Assembly (NCBI GenBank): GCA_030622265.1 | Contig: JAUXGG010000074.1 | Location: forward strand, 1-7,234 | Reading direction: 5' to 3' | DNA from: Candidatus Eiseniibacteriota bacterium | GTDB taxonomy: Bacteria; Arandabacterota; Arandabacteria; Arandabacterales; Arandabacteraceae | Length of the DNA stretch: 7,234 bases | Shown here: one piece after another, positions 1 to 5,708 of the stretch | How positions within the stretch are numbered: position 1 is the stretch's first letter | Layout: each line of letters begins with the position of its first letter | The notes under the pieces: generated by a model | The model's database searches: none | Seen by the model: the letters and a program-made list of their open reading frames with translations, nothing else | Told to the model about the DNA's origin: nothing | Made by a program: the position numbers and the translations under genes

Positions 1-147
1 ATCCTCGGCCAGCTCCTCGACAACGGGACTGACCATGCGGCACGGCGCACACCACGGAGCCCAGAAGTCAACAAGAATGGGCGTATCTGACTTGACTACC
101 TGCGCTTCGAAATCTGCGTCGGTGTCATCCAACATCTTGCTGCTCAT
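1..147 (-). CDS. trxA: Thioredoxin, N-terminal part (cut by window edge)
   Basis: The first 49 codons of a thioredoxin, a cytoplasmic thiol-disulfide reductant. The reading begins [18 protein letters not shown], then [18 protein letters not shown], the beta-strand, active-site and helix signature of the family. The redox pair is in W-C-A-P-C (Cys33 and Cys36). The classical sequence is WCGPC, so Gly is replaced by Ala, a variant also seen in genuine thioredoxins. The ATG at 147-145 is preceded by GGGGGA with a 7-nt gap, which supports this start. The remaining roughly 60 codons lie outside the window. The gene follows the lipoprotein gene by 46 nt on the same strand with no terminator visible between them, so co-transcription is likely. 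The family call is firm. The exact paralogue is not resolved. Confidence 0.93.
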   Translation of the reverse strand, partial: MSSKMLDDTDADFEAQVVKSDTPILVDFWAPWCAPCRMVSPVVEELAED

Positions 148-193
148 ATAGTGTTCCCCCAATTGGCGCGGCCTCGCGCTCTGTCCAGCAGAT

Positions 194-958
194 CTACGGC
201 TTTATGATTTCAAACTTGCAGACAAACTCGGGAGCAGTATTCCCTGCCCTGTCCCGGACCTTGCATCTGAACTTGTACTCTCCGGGATTGCTCTGACCAT
301 CCACGCAAGCCTCGAACTGCCAGTGTTCGGTCGACCACTCCGGCTCGGATTCGGTAACCCCCAGTGGCGCTGGACGCACGAACCGGTAGCTGTACTCAAG
401 CGAATCGTGTGGCGTGGCAGCCCGGGGAGTCCTGGCGACATCATGAGCATATATCTTGTAGGTGTGACAGAAAGTCGGGTTTGGCGGCTTGAACGGAGGG
501 CATTTAACGCTGTCCATCACGGGAAAATCCGCATCGTATCGCACGAAGAACCGGCTGACGATGGTGCTGTCGGCACCTCTTCCGTCGATCACCTTCACGC
601 TGAAGTAAAAGGTGGTGTCGGGAAGATCCAGGACCTGATAGATATTGTCCCCGTAATGTCGCACCCAGCCCTCAGGATGCTCGAAAATGACCTCGGAATC
701 CGCAGCCACATCATACCAGGTAACAGTAAATGGCTCGAGTTGAATGAAGGTGGACCCCATCCCTAGATCATCATCCCAGTCGGTCGCAACCCACTCGAAA
801 TTGGCCGCGTTTGAGAAGATTACCTCCCCATCATCAGGGGCTCTGATAAACCAGACCATCGGATTGCGGTTGCTCCCCGGATCAAGCTCCTCCACACAGC
901 CCCATATGAGGGCACCAGCGCGAATAACGAATACAAGTAACCATAGTTTGTTGGTCAT
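194..958 (-). CDS. Putative exported lipoprotein with Ig-like modules
   Basis: A 254-residue protein that I do not recognise as a named family. The N-terminus (MTNK, then a hydrophobic stretch to residue 20) ends in L-I-W-G-Cys21, compatible with a lipoprotein signal. Trp at -2 and Arg13 inside the hydrophobic core are atypical, so simple secretion is an alternative. The mature part looks like two beta-sandwich modules, about 33-141 and 145-254. The second ends with [13 protein letters not shown], a motif common at the end of bacterial Ig/fibronectin-like repeats. The second module carries five Cys (153, 164, 218, 232, 247), so disulfides are possible. The ATG has an excellent Shine-Dalgarno (GGAGGT at 966-971, 7-nt spacing) and a strong promoter just upstream. 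Thioredoxin follows 46 nt downstream. The function is unknown. A surface or periplasmic binding role is only inference. Confidence 0.8.
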   Translation of the reverse strand: MTNKLWLLVFVIRAGALIWGCVEELDPGSNRNPMVWFIRAPDDGEVIFSNAANFEWVATDWDDDLGMGSTFIQLEPFTVTWYDVAADSEVIFEHPEGWVRHYGDNIYQVLDLPDTTFYFSVKVIDGRGADSTIVSRFFVRYDADFPVMDSVKCPPFKPPNPTFCHTYKIYAHDVARTPRAATPHDSLEYSYRFVRPAPLGVTESEPEWSTEHWQFEACVDGQSNPGEYKFRCKVRDRAGNTAPEFVCKFEIIKP

Positions 959-965
959 TACTCAA

Positions 966-971
966 ACCTCC
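966..971 (-). promoter_or_regulatory. Shine-Dalgarno of the lipoprotein gene
   Basis: GGAGGT on the minus strand, 7 nt before the ATG at 958. It fixes the start of the lipoprotein gene. Confidence 0.85.
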
Positions 972-973
972 GT

Positions 974-992
974 TAGTTTATCTTCTAAACTA
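974..992. repeat. 7-bp inverted repeat overlapping the -10 box (operator-like)
   Basis: TAGTTTA (974-980) and TAAACTA (986-992) form a perfect inverted repeat around a 5-nt centre. It covers most of the -10 box and the expected transcription start of the lipoprotein promoter, a position typical of a repressor operator. It is AT-rich within a GC-rich neighbourhood. There is no T-run after it, so it does not read as a terminator. The operator role is inferred. No regulator is identified in the window. Confidence 0.5.
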
Positions 993-1018
993 TAATCACG
1001 GGGTATTCCGGTTGTCAA
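989..1018 (-). promoter_or_regulatory. Sigma70-type promoter of the lipoprotein (and probably thioredoxin) gene
   Basis: On the minus strand, a perfect -35 TTGACA (1018-1013) is followed after 18 nt by TATAGT (994-989), five of six matches to the -10 consensus. The expected start of transcription is near 982, giving a leader of only about 24 nt before the ATG at 958. The -35 lies 11 nt beyond the stop of the CCA-enzyme gene. This unit can therefore be transcribed independently of the tRNA-maturation genes, although I see no terminator separating them. Confidence 0.8.
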
Positions 1019-1029
1019 CACAATAAGAA

Positions 1030-2418
1030 TCAAGCCCTTCTGGGCTTCGACTCCTGCCACTCAGCGAGCAATCTCCTGCAGTCATCCCGGGTGAGCCCCT
1101 TGCGTCTCTTCATCGCTTCATTGACCAGGAACTCCTTGGCCCGTCCGATAAGGGGCCCCTCCTTCAGACCGAGGATGGTCATGATATCGTGCCCCGTAAC
1201 GGGAAGGATAGGGACCAGGCCACCGTCCTTTTCAAGTCCTGCGATCCGGCGCTTAAGCTCGCGTATGTTCCCGGCAAGCCCCGGGTCGGGGTGCTGGGCT
1301 TTGCGATCGGCCTCTACCAGGGCCAGCACATCTTCCAGACGCCCGCCCATCTTTCGCATGAGCCTGCGGACAGCCCTGTCGCTCCACCCGGCGGAGTAGT
1401 TGATCATGTGGTTGCCCACGAGAAAGGTGACATCGGCGACGACCTTCCCGGGGAACTTAAGCCGCTTGAGCACGGATTTCGCGATCCGGGCCGATTCCTC
1501 ATCGTGGCCATAATAGACCGATCTCCCCTCGCGCACAGTCCGTGTTTCCATCTTGCCCAGGTCGTGCAGGAGCGCGGCCATTCTGAGCTTAAGGTCGGGC
1601 CGGACATACCCGGCGGTCTTCAAGGTATGAGTGAAAAGATCATACGAGTGATATGGGGTATCCTGGGAAAAGCCCGCCGTCCGGTCCAGTTCCGGGAGGA
1701 TGGTGCCGAGAATACCGGTCCTCTGCATCCTCTTGAAGGAACTCACCAGTCTTCCTGACATGACGATGCGGACAAGCTCGTCTCTCACCCGCTCCGGTGC
1801 AATGCGCCGGAGGAGGTATGCCAGCCTCGGGATCGCTTCCCGCAGGCCGGGCTCAAGCCTTAGACCCTGTGTGGCATGGAACCTTATGGCCCGCAAGATC
1901 CTCAGGGGATCAAGCCAGAGCGTAAGGAGAGGCTCAGCCGGGGTCCGAAGCAGTCCATCCTGCAGGTCCTTAAAGCCCAGTCCCGTCGGATCCAGTATGG
2001 ATGCCCTTCTGATGCGCCCCCGGAGCCCGGCCACGTCCGCATAAAGACAGTTCACCGTGAAATCGCGGCGCCTGGCATCCATGGCAGGGTCACCATCGAG
2101 CGGGCATATCTCAATCTCGAGATCTTCTCTTACAGTAAGGGCGGTCTTGAACCTGGGGAAGATGACCGGCGTTGAGAAGCCGAGATTCCTGTGCAGGTGA
2201 GACGCGAGCTGGCGTGGACTGACACCCCGGACAACCAGGTCCATGTCCTTGGATGGCAGACCGGAAAGAAGATCCCGGAGCAGTCCTCCCACAACATAGC
2301 CTCTCGCCCTTCTGCGCCGTAGGAACGAGGATATCTCCGCAGCGACCCGGGTGTGTTCCGGCCTCATGGCACGGACGCGAAGCCCCGGGCGTCTGCTCAT
2401 CTGGGCTGGACCTTTCAT
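1030..2418 (-). CDS. cca: CCA-adding tRNA nucleotidyltransferase with HD domain
   Basis: A 462-residue class II nucleotidyltransferase of the poly(A) polymerase/CCA-enzyme family, which adds or repairs the 3' CCA of tRNAs in the cytoplasm. Visible motifs in order: GGLLRD (44-49); catalytic DMD (58-60); RRDFTVN (117-123); DPLRILRAIRF (170-180) for nucleotide recognition; ERVRDEL (209-215). An HD domain follows, with His264, HDLGK (285-289), His305 and His337. The C-terminal segment TGHDIMTILGLKEGPLIG (408-425) is typical of bacterial CCA enzymes. All key residues are present. The ATG at 2418 overlaps the upstream TGA as ATGA, suggesting translational coupling, but no good ribosome binding site sits directly before it. 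An in-frame ATG at 2400 has AAAGG 10 nt upstream and is an alternative start. Because this superfamily also contains poly(A) polymerases and enzymes that add only A or only CC, the complete CCA specificity is inferred. The HD domain may have phosphatase or phosphodiesterase activity, as in E. coli Cca. Confidence 0.92.
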   Translation of the reverse strand: MKGPAQMSRRPGLRVRAMRPEHTRVAAEISSFLRRRRARGYVVGGLLRDLLSGLPSKDMDLVVRGVSPRQLASHLHRNLGFSTPVIFPRFKTALTVREDLEIEICPLDGDPAMDARRRDFTVNCLYADVAGLRGRIRRASILDPTGLGFKDLQDGLLRTPAEPLLTLWLDPLRILRAIRFHATQGLRLEPGLREAIPRLAYLLRRIAPERVRDELVRIVMSGRLVSSFKRMQRTGILGTILPELDRTAGFSQDTPYHSYDLFTHTLKTAGYVRPDLKLRMAALLHDLGKMETRTVREGRSVYYGHDEESARIAKSVLKRLKFPGKVVADVTFLVGNHMINYSAGWSDRAVRRLMRKMGGRLEDVLALVEADRKAQHPDPGLAGNIRELKRRIAGLEKDGGLVPILPVTGHDIMTILGLKEGPLIGRAKEFLVNEAMKRRKGLTRDDCRRLLAEWQESKPRRA

Positions 2419-3416
2419 ATCATAAGGGAACCGACTTCCTGAGGGTTCATTGGTTCCACGTCGAGGGTCCTAACTCCCTCCGGGGATCCTATGCTCACGG
2501 TGACCACGGAAGAGGACTTCCCATCACTGTATCTCGCGACCATCCGGGCCGCGAGTTCCTCCTCCTCGGACGCGCGCCCGCCCTGGAGTACGGCGATCGG
2601 CCCGGGGTCACTGACGGTATCAAGCAGCGTATCCTGCTCTGTCGCCAGACCGGCAAGGCTCTCATTTTCAGCCTCATTGCGTCCTATCACCAACTTGGAC
2701 CCGAGCGGAAGTCGGAAATGCCTGCCCACCTTGAGCAGGCTCACGGCGTTTTCTGTCAATTCGTTATGGCTCATGGTGTCTCTCATCTTCTCTGCAAACC
2801 TCGGATCAGTGAGCAGACAGCCTCCCCCGGGGCTGGCATAGCCCGTAAGTCCTTTATCCCGGGCAAGGCGCATGAGGTCCTTGCGGGAGCGCCCGCTTAT
2901 GGCCAGCAGCTCCTCCCTGCGTATCCAGCCCTTCTCCTCGGGGATGGTCGGCGAGAGGAGTTGGGCCGAAAGGGGACGGACCAGGTAGCCTTCAAGCGTG
3001 CTCGCCTTCTCGATACAGCGCATGGCGTTGAGCTTCTGAGACATGGGTCTCTGGCCCACCACCTCGCCGGTCACCACGAAGGAAGCGCCCAGACCGTCCA
3101 TTATCTTCCTTGCCTGTCTCAGCATATAGATGCGGCAATCAATGCAAGGGTTCACATTGGAACCGTATCCGTGACAGGGATGGCTTATGACATCGAGGTA
3201 GTCAGGCTCGAAGGGGACGGCCATCAAGTCCACGCCCAGGGATTCGGCGACTCGCCGGGGTGGAGCACCTTCCTCCCTCTCCCCGCAGGACCCGAACGGG
3301 TTCACGAAGTACAGGGCAATGATGTCGATGTTCTGCTCCTGCATCAGGCGCGCGGCCAGGGCGCTGTCCAGGCCTCCGGATACGAGGCACAGCGCCTTGA
3401 TCCCGGATCGGCTCAA
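2415..3416 (-). CDS. PP-loop tRNA thiouridylase-like protein with C-terminal NFACT-R-like domain
   Basis: A 333-residue ATP-dependent sulfurtransferase-like protein, often annotated as a ThiI- or MnmA-like thiouridylase. The ATP pyrophosphatase P-loop is SGGLDS (13-18). A CIDC pair (Cys91, Cys94) and Cys200 in PGGGCLLTDPRF lie at spacings resembling the three Cys that hold the [4Fe-4S] cluster in TtuA-type tRNA thiolases. GEVVGQRPMSQ (117-127) is another conserved-looking loop. The last roughly 105 residues (228-333, starting near KVGRHFRLPLG) resemble the NFACT-R-type RNA-binding domain fused to such enzymes. The start codon is TTG at 3416-3414, supported by GGGAGGG (3431-3425) 8 nt upstream and by the PP-loop beginning immediately after. 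The ATG between them (3424) is out of frame and stops after three codons. The gene lies 36 nt after the broken reductase gene and its stop overlaps the CCA-enzyme start. The family is fairly sure. The modified position (U8, U54 or another) is not readable from sequence. Confidence 0.85.
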   Translation of the reverse strand: MSRSGIKALCLVSGGLDSALAARLMQEQNIDIIALYFVNPFGSCGEREEGAPPRRVAESLGVDLMAVPFEPDYLDVISHPCHGYGSNVNPCIDCRIYMLRQARKIMDGLGASFVVTGEVVGQRPMSQKLNAMRCIEKASTLEGYLVRPLSAQLLSPTIPEEKGWIRREELLAISGRSRKDLMRLARDKGLTGYASPGGGCLLTDPRFAEKMRDTMSHNELTENAVSLLKVGRHFRLPLGSKLVIGRNEAENESLAGLATEQDTLLDTVSDPGPIAVLQGGRASEEEELAARMVARYSDGKSSSVVTVSIGSPEGVRTLDVEPMNPQEVGSLMI

Positions 3417-3424
3417 GTTCGCAT

Positions 3425-3431
3425 CCCTCCC
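3425..3431 (-). promoter_or_regulatory. Shine-Dalgarno that decides the TTG start of the thiouridylase gene
   Basis: GGGAGGG on the minus strand, 8 nt before the TTG at 3416. It is the only purine-rich site that fits the conserved N-terminus of the protein. Confidence 0.7.
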
Positions 3432-3452
3432 TGCGTCGTACTGCCTTGCATC

Positions 3453-4107
3453 TTACTCACCTGCATCACACTTCGATTCAAGAACCTCTGCGAGGTTCTG
3501 TCTCGCTTCCTTAATCAGGTCACGCACCGGGAGATCGAACGGGCACCGCTCCTCACACTCTCCGCACTCGGTGCAACTTCCGATCTTCTCGTGTACGCCC
3601 TTGATGAATTCCGTCTGCATCATCGCGTCCCCCATCCGCTTCCGGATGCTCGGGATATGCATGGCAAAAGCGATCGGGATCTCGCTCGGACAGGGCTGAC
3701 AGTAATCACATCGCCGGCAATAACGCGTGCCCAGGCGTTCTCTCTCGGCCGCGGCGATTTTCATCTCCTCTGCGGTGAGCGCCTGCGGAAGCCGCGCGAT
3801 CTCTGCATTCTGCCGGACCTCATCCGGTGTTGCCATGCCGGGTATGGCTATGACACCGGGCCTGGACAGGGCGAATCTCAGGGCAAGGCCGCATCGTTCG
3901 ATGCAGCCACCGGCGAAGGGCTTCACCGATCTTCCTCTCGCTGTCACCATAGCCTCTGGCCGTATCTATGAAATTGACTCCCTGGCTGAGAGCTTCGGCG
4001 ATGGTATCTCTGGCCTCATCCATGCCCACCCGCATGATGGGGATGCCCCCGAATCCCAGGAGCGAGGCCTCTATGCCGGTCCTGCCAAGTCGTCCGGTCT
4101 CAAGCAT
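3453..4107 (-). pseudogene. Aldo/keto reductase with 4Fe-4S C-terminal domain, internally deleted and frameshifted
   Basis: Remnant of a gene for a ferredoxin-domain aldo/keto reductase (AKR). The N-terminal part (ATG 4107, GGAGG 4 nt upstream) reads MLETGRLGRTGIEASLLGFG up to GYGDSERKIGEAL, with catalytic Asp48 and Tyr53. At 3910-3924 the homology jumps to another frame that continues KPFAGG...LALRFALSRPGVIAIPGM. This second frame then runs to the TAA at 3453. The middle of the barrel, with catalytic Lys and His and about 145-150 residues by comparison with the family, is absent. The second frame is open from 3950 and keeps two Cys clusters: C-x2-C-x2-C-x2-CP (78-87 of that frame) and C-x2-C-x2-C-x3-CP (126-136), as in the family. 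An intact AKR cannot be made from this DNA. Residual expression of the C-terminal Fe-S part from ATG 3950 is conceivable, but no convincing ribosome binding site precedes it. An assembly error is an alternative. The gene is first in the block that also holds the tRNA thiouridylase and CCA genes. Confidence 0.85.
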
Positions 4108-4129
4108 CCTGCCTCCTCGGTACACAATC

Positions 4130-4159
4130 AATATAGGGTATCGGCCGTGCCCTCGGAAA
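4130..4159 (-). promoter_or_regulatory. Possible promoter for the reductase/thiouridylase/cca block
   Basis: On the minus strand, TATATT (4135-4130) is a fair -10 box 22 nt before the ATG at 4107. The -35 candidate, TTTCCG (4159-4154) at 18 nt, matches only three of six consensus bases. The position is sensible for the leftward block, but the call is weak. Confidence 0.3.
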
Positions 4160-4303
4160 GGAAAATCACCCGCCTCGCTGTTGCGCCCACACTGTCCCAT
4201 CCTGACCGGCGCCTGAGGATCAGTGCACAGAACAGGTCCCCTTCTGCGCCGCCCTTTGACGGCCCGGAGGCTCCGCTTCAGCCGCGGCAATAGATTGCCG
4301 ATA

Positions 4304-4330
4304 CTTAATTAAGAGCCGGCCTGGCCGGCC
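4304..4330. repeat. Two adjacent palindromes, one AT-rich and one GC-rich
   Basis: CTTAATTAAG (4304-4313) is a perfect 10-bp palindrome. One base later GCCGGCC (4315-4321), a central T, and GGCCGGC (4323-4329) form an odd-length palindrome. As RNA the second could make a 5-bp GC stem with a 5-nt loop. On the minus strand it is followed by TCTTAATT, but no gene lies upstream on that strand, so a terminator role is not supported. The function is unknown. Confidence 0.6.
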
Positions 4331-4353
4331 GAGTACCTGTTTGAGCACTGCCA

Positions 4354-4379
4354 TACCCTGCCCACACCGTTGGCGGGTA
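4354..4379 (+). repeat. Hairpin in the leader of the HD-GYP gene
   Basis: TACCC (4354-4358) plus GCC (4360-4362) pair with GGC (4372-4374) plus GGGTA (4375-4379), giving an 8-bp stem with one bulged T and a 9-nt loop. It lies 66 nt upstream of the start codon. It may be a structured 5' leader if transcription starts upstream of it. Confidence 0.45.
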
Positions 4380-4380
4380 G

Positions 4381-4409
4381 GGGAAGCGATACGGCGGGAA
4401 GCAATACGG
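4381..4409 (+). repeat. Direct repeat, two 14-nt copies
   Basis: GGGAAGCGATACGG (4381-4394) and GGGAAGCAATACGG (4396-4409) differ at one base and start 15 nt apart. They lie 36 nt before the start of the HD-GYP gene. Such spacing can mark a protein-binding site, but no regulator is identified. Confidence 0.6.
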
Positions 4410-4434
4410 ATTGTTGTCACCCAGCAAAGAGGCC

Positions 4435-4439
4435 GGAGG
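4435..4439 (+). promoter_or_regulatory. Shine-Dalgarno that fixes the HD-GYP start
   Basis: GGAGG, 6 nt before ATG 4446. The nearer ATG at 4441 is out of frame and stops after two codons, so 4446 is the functional start rather than the farther upstream ATG at 4341. Confidence 0.8.
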
Positions 4440-4445
4440 TATGGA

Positions 4446-5573
4446 ATGACAGTTAGAGATGGTCGGTCGGCAACGTTGGACCCGCACGCATCACCGGAAG
4501 GCACACCGGAGCAGGTTTCCGAGACGGCGGCATCGTCCGGGACCGAGTGGCAAACAGAAACTCAGACAAACTGGGAAAGCCGGAAAGCCTCAAGCGATCA
4601 CGGCCCCTGGCATCCCGGGACGCATTTCAGGCGGGCCCTCAACAAGGTCAACCGGGAGCTCTGGCTGGTCCTCTCGATGCTGGGCCTGGCCTTCGCGCTT
4701 AACTACCTGGTAACCGGCCATCGCATGCTCCTGGGCTTTTATACCTTCCCCACCCTGTTCGCGGCCTATTTCTATGGCAGGAAGCATGCGACCCTGACCG
4801 CAATCGCGAGCGTCTTTCTGGTGGGACTCCTTGCCAGGATCAATCCCGCCGTACTCTCAGGAGGTCAGGAGACCGCATTGGTCCGCGACCGGTGGCACGA
4901 CATCGCCGCCTGGGGAGGCGTTCTCATCGTGACGGCGTATGCCATGGGGAGCCTGCATGAACACCACAAGGCGCGGATCCAGGAGCTGATGCAGACCTAT
5001 CGCGGCCTGCTTGTCATTCTGCGCCACTTCGTGTCCAAGGACAAGTACACCGAGAACCATTCCTACCGGGTATCGGTTTATGCGGCCAAGATCGCAACTT
5101 ACACGGGGCTGAGCGATGACAGGATCGAGGATGTCAGGGCGGCTTCACTGATTCACGACATCGGAAAGCTCAAGACCAGCCGTGCGCTGCTTTATAAGGC
5201 TGCGCGCCTGGCAAGCAAGGAGTTCGACGAAGTCCGGAAACACGCGGACCGTGGTGCTTCGATGCTGGAGCCTGTCGGAGGTCCGCTTCATCGCATCATC
5301 CCCATTATTCTCGCACACCATGACAAGTTCGACGGCACCGGCTATCACGAGACCAGCGGGAATGACATACCGCTCGAGGCCCGCATCATCGCGGTCGCCG
5401 ACTGGTATGACTCGCTGACGAGTGATCGGCCCTACAGGCGCGCCATGTCGCCATTCGATGCCAAGGAAGCCATCTTCAAAGAGTCCGGAACCGAGTTCGA
5501 CCCAAACGTGGTTGATGCCTTCATCCAGGCCTTCAGGGAAAACGAGATGGAAATCCCCGAGGTCGTGGTGTAA
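4446..5573 (+). CDS. Membrane-anchored HD-GYP domain phosphodiesterase
   Basis: A 375-residue predicted cyclic-di-GMP phosphodiesterase at the inner membrane. Residues 1-70 are hydrophilic and low in complexity. Four hydrophobic segments follow (about 72-90, 94-110, 114-132, 154-170). Their pattern recalls the KdpD-type DUF4118 sensor bundle, which is an inference. A short linker leads to the HD-GYP domain (about 180-370): His205, HDIGK (237-241), His266, HHDKFDGTGYH (291-301), Asp319 and VADWYDSLTSDRPYR (317-331). The metal-binding His and Asp residues are all present. The signature GYP reads GYH here, with His301 in place of Pro. Known family members hydrolyse c-di-GMP or, in a few cases, cGAMP. 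The substrate cannot be settled here. The gene is monocistronic or weakly linked to the next gene, 135 nt downstream, which has its own promoter. The start chosen is ATG 4446 on its Shine-Dalgarno. A longer reading from 4341 would run through the leader repeats. Confidence 0.9.
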   Translation: MTVRDGRSATLDPHASPEGTPEQVSETAASSGTEWQTETQTNWESRKASSDHGPWHPGTHFRRALNKVNRELWLVLSMLGLAFALNYLVTGHRMLLGFYTFPTLFAAYFYGRKHATLTAIASVFLVGLLARINPAVLSGGQETALVRDRWHDIAAWGGVLIVTAYAMGSLHEHHKARIQELMQTYRGLLVILRHFVSKDKYTENHSYRVSVYAAKIATYTGLSDDRIEDVRAASLIHDIGKLKTSRALLYKAARLASKEFDEVRKHADRGASMLEPVGGPLHRIIPIILAHHDKFDGTGYHETSGNDIPLEARIIAVADWYDSLTSDRPYRRAMSPFDAKEAIFKESGTEFDPNVVDAFIQAFRENEMEIPEVVV

Positions 5574-5607
5574 CCTCTCTATAGGCGCGCCGTCCGCGCA
5601 GTCAGGC

Positions 5608-5636
5608 TTGATAACCTCAGGCACCTGGACTATATT
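5608..5636 (+). promoter_or_regulatory. Sigma70-type promoter of the ASST-like gene
   Basis: TTGATA (5608-5613), a 17-nt spacer and TATATT (5631-5636). Both boxes match five of six consensus bases at optimal spacing. Transcription would start near 5643, giving a leader of about 66 nt before the GTG at 5709. Confidence 0.72.
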
Positions 5637-5692
5637 TAGCTTGAATGGCCCAACCCCGGCGGACGGTACGAACAGGGCACGACGAGGGACTA

Positions 5693-5698
5693 AGGAGG
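5693..5698 (+). promoter_or_regulatory. Shine-Dalgarno of the ASST-like gene
   Basis: A perfect AGGAGG, 10 nt before GTG 5709 and 13 nt before the second GTG at 5712. It favours the first GTG. Confidence 0.75.
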
Positions 5699-5708
5699 AG
5701 GTCTTGCC

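Larger units (their letters stand above)
4108..4445. other. Divergent intergenic region (338 bp)
   Basis: No convincing gene lies here. Open frames on both strands continue into it, but they show no family resemblance and no start signal. It should contain control elements for the leftward block and the rightward HD-GYP gene. Visible structures are a weak leftward promoter (4130-4159), a 10-bp palindrome CTTAATTAAG (4304-4313), a 15-nt GC palindrome (4315-4329), a bulged hairpin (4354-4379) and a 14-nt direct repeat (4381-4409). I found no clear sigma70 promoter for the rightward gene. TTGACG at 4256-4261 has no -10 partner at proper distance. Confidence 0.7.

Noticed and set aside
323..766. 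Plus-strand open frame of 147 codons opposite the lipoprotein gene
   Set aside because: No start signal and no recognisable motif. The minus-strand gene has a promoter, Shine-Dalgarno and signal sequence.
2253..3971. A 572-codon open frame on the plus strand, longer than any accepted gene here
   Set aside because: It lies antisense to three genes with clear family motifs on the minus strand, and its translation shows no recognisable domain. Long shadow frames are common in GC-rich coding DNA.
4346..4440. c-di-GMP riboswitch in the leader of the HD-GYP gene
   Set aside because: The leader has a hairpin and a GGCCGGAGG stretch, but I do not find the conserved GEMM core such as the CACGCACAGGGCAAACC-like segment.
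4341..4445. Upstream extension of the HD-GYP gene to ATG 4341
   Set aside because: The extra 35 residues come from the hairpin and direct repeat, no ribosome binding site precedes ATG 4341, and ATG 4446 has an ideal GGAGG.
5574..5607. Rho-independent terminator after the HD-GYP gene
   Set aside because: GCGCG (5585-5589) and CGCGC (5595-5599) form only a short stem, and no T-run follows.
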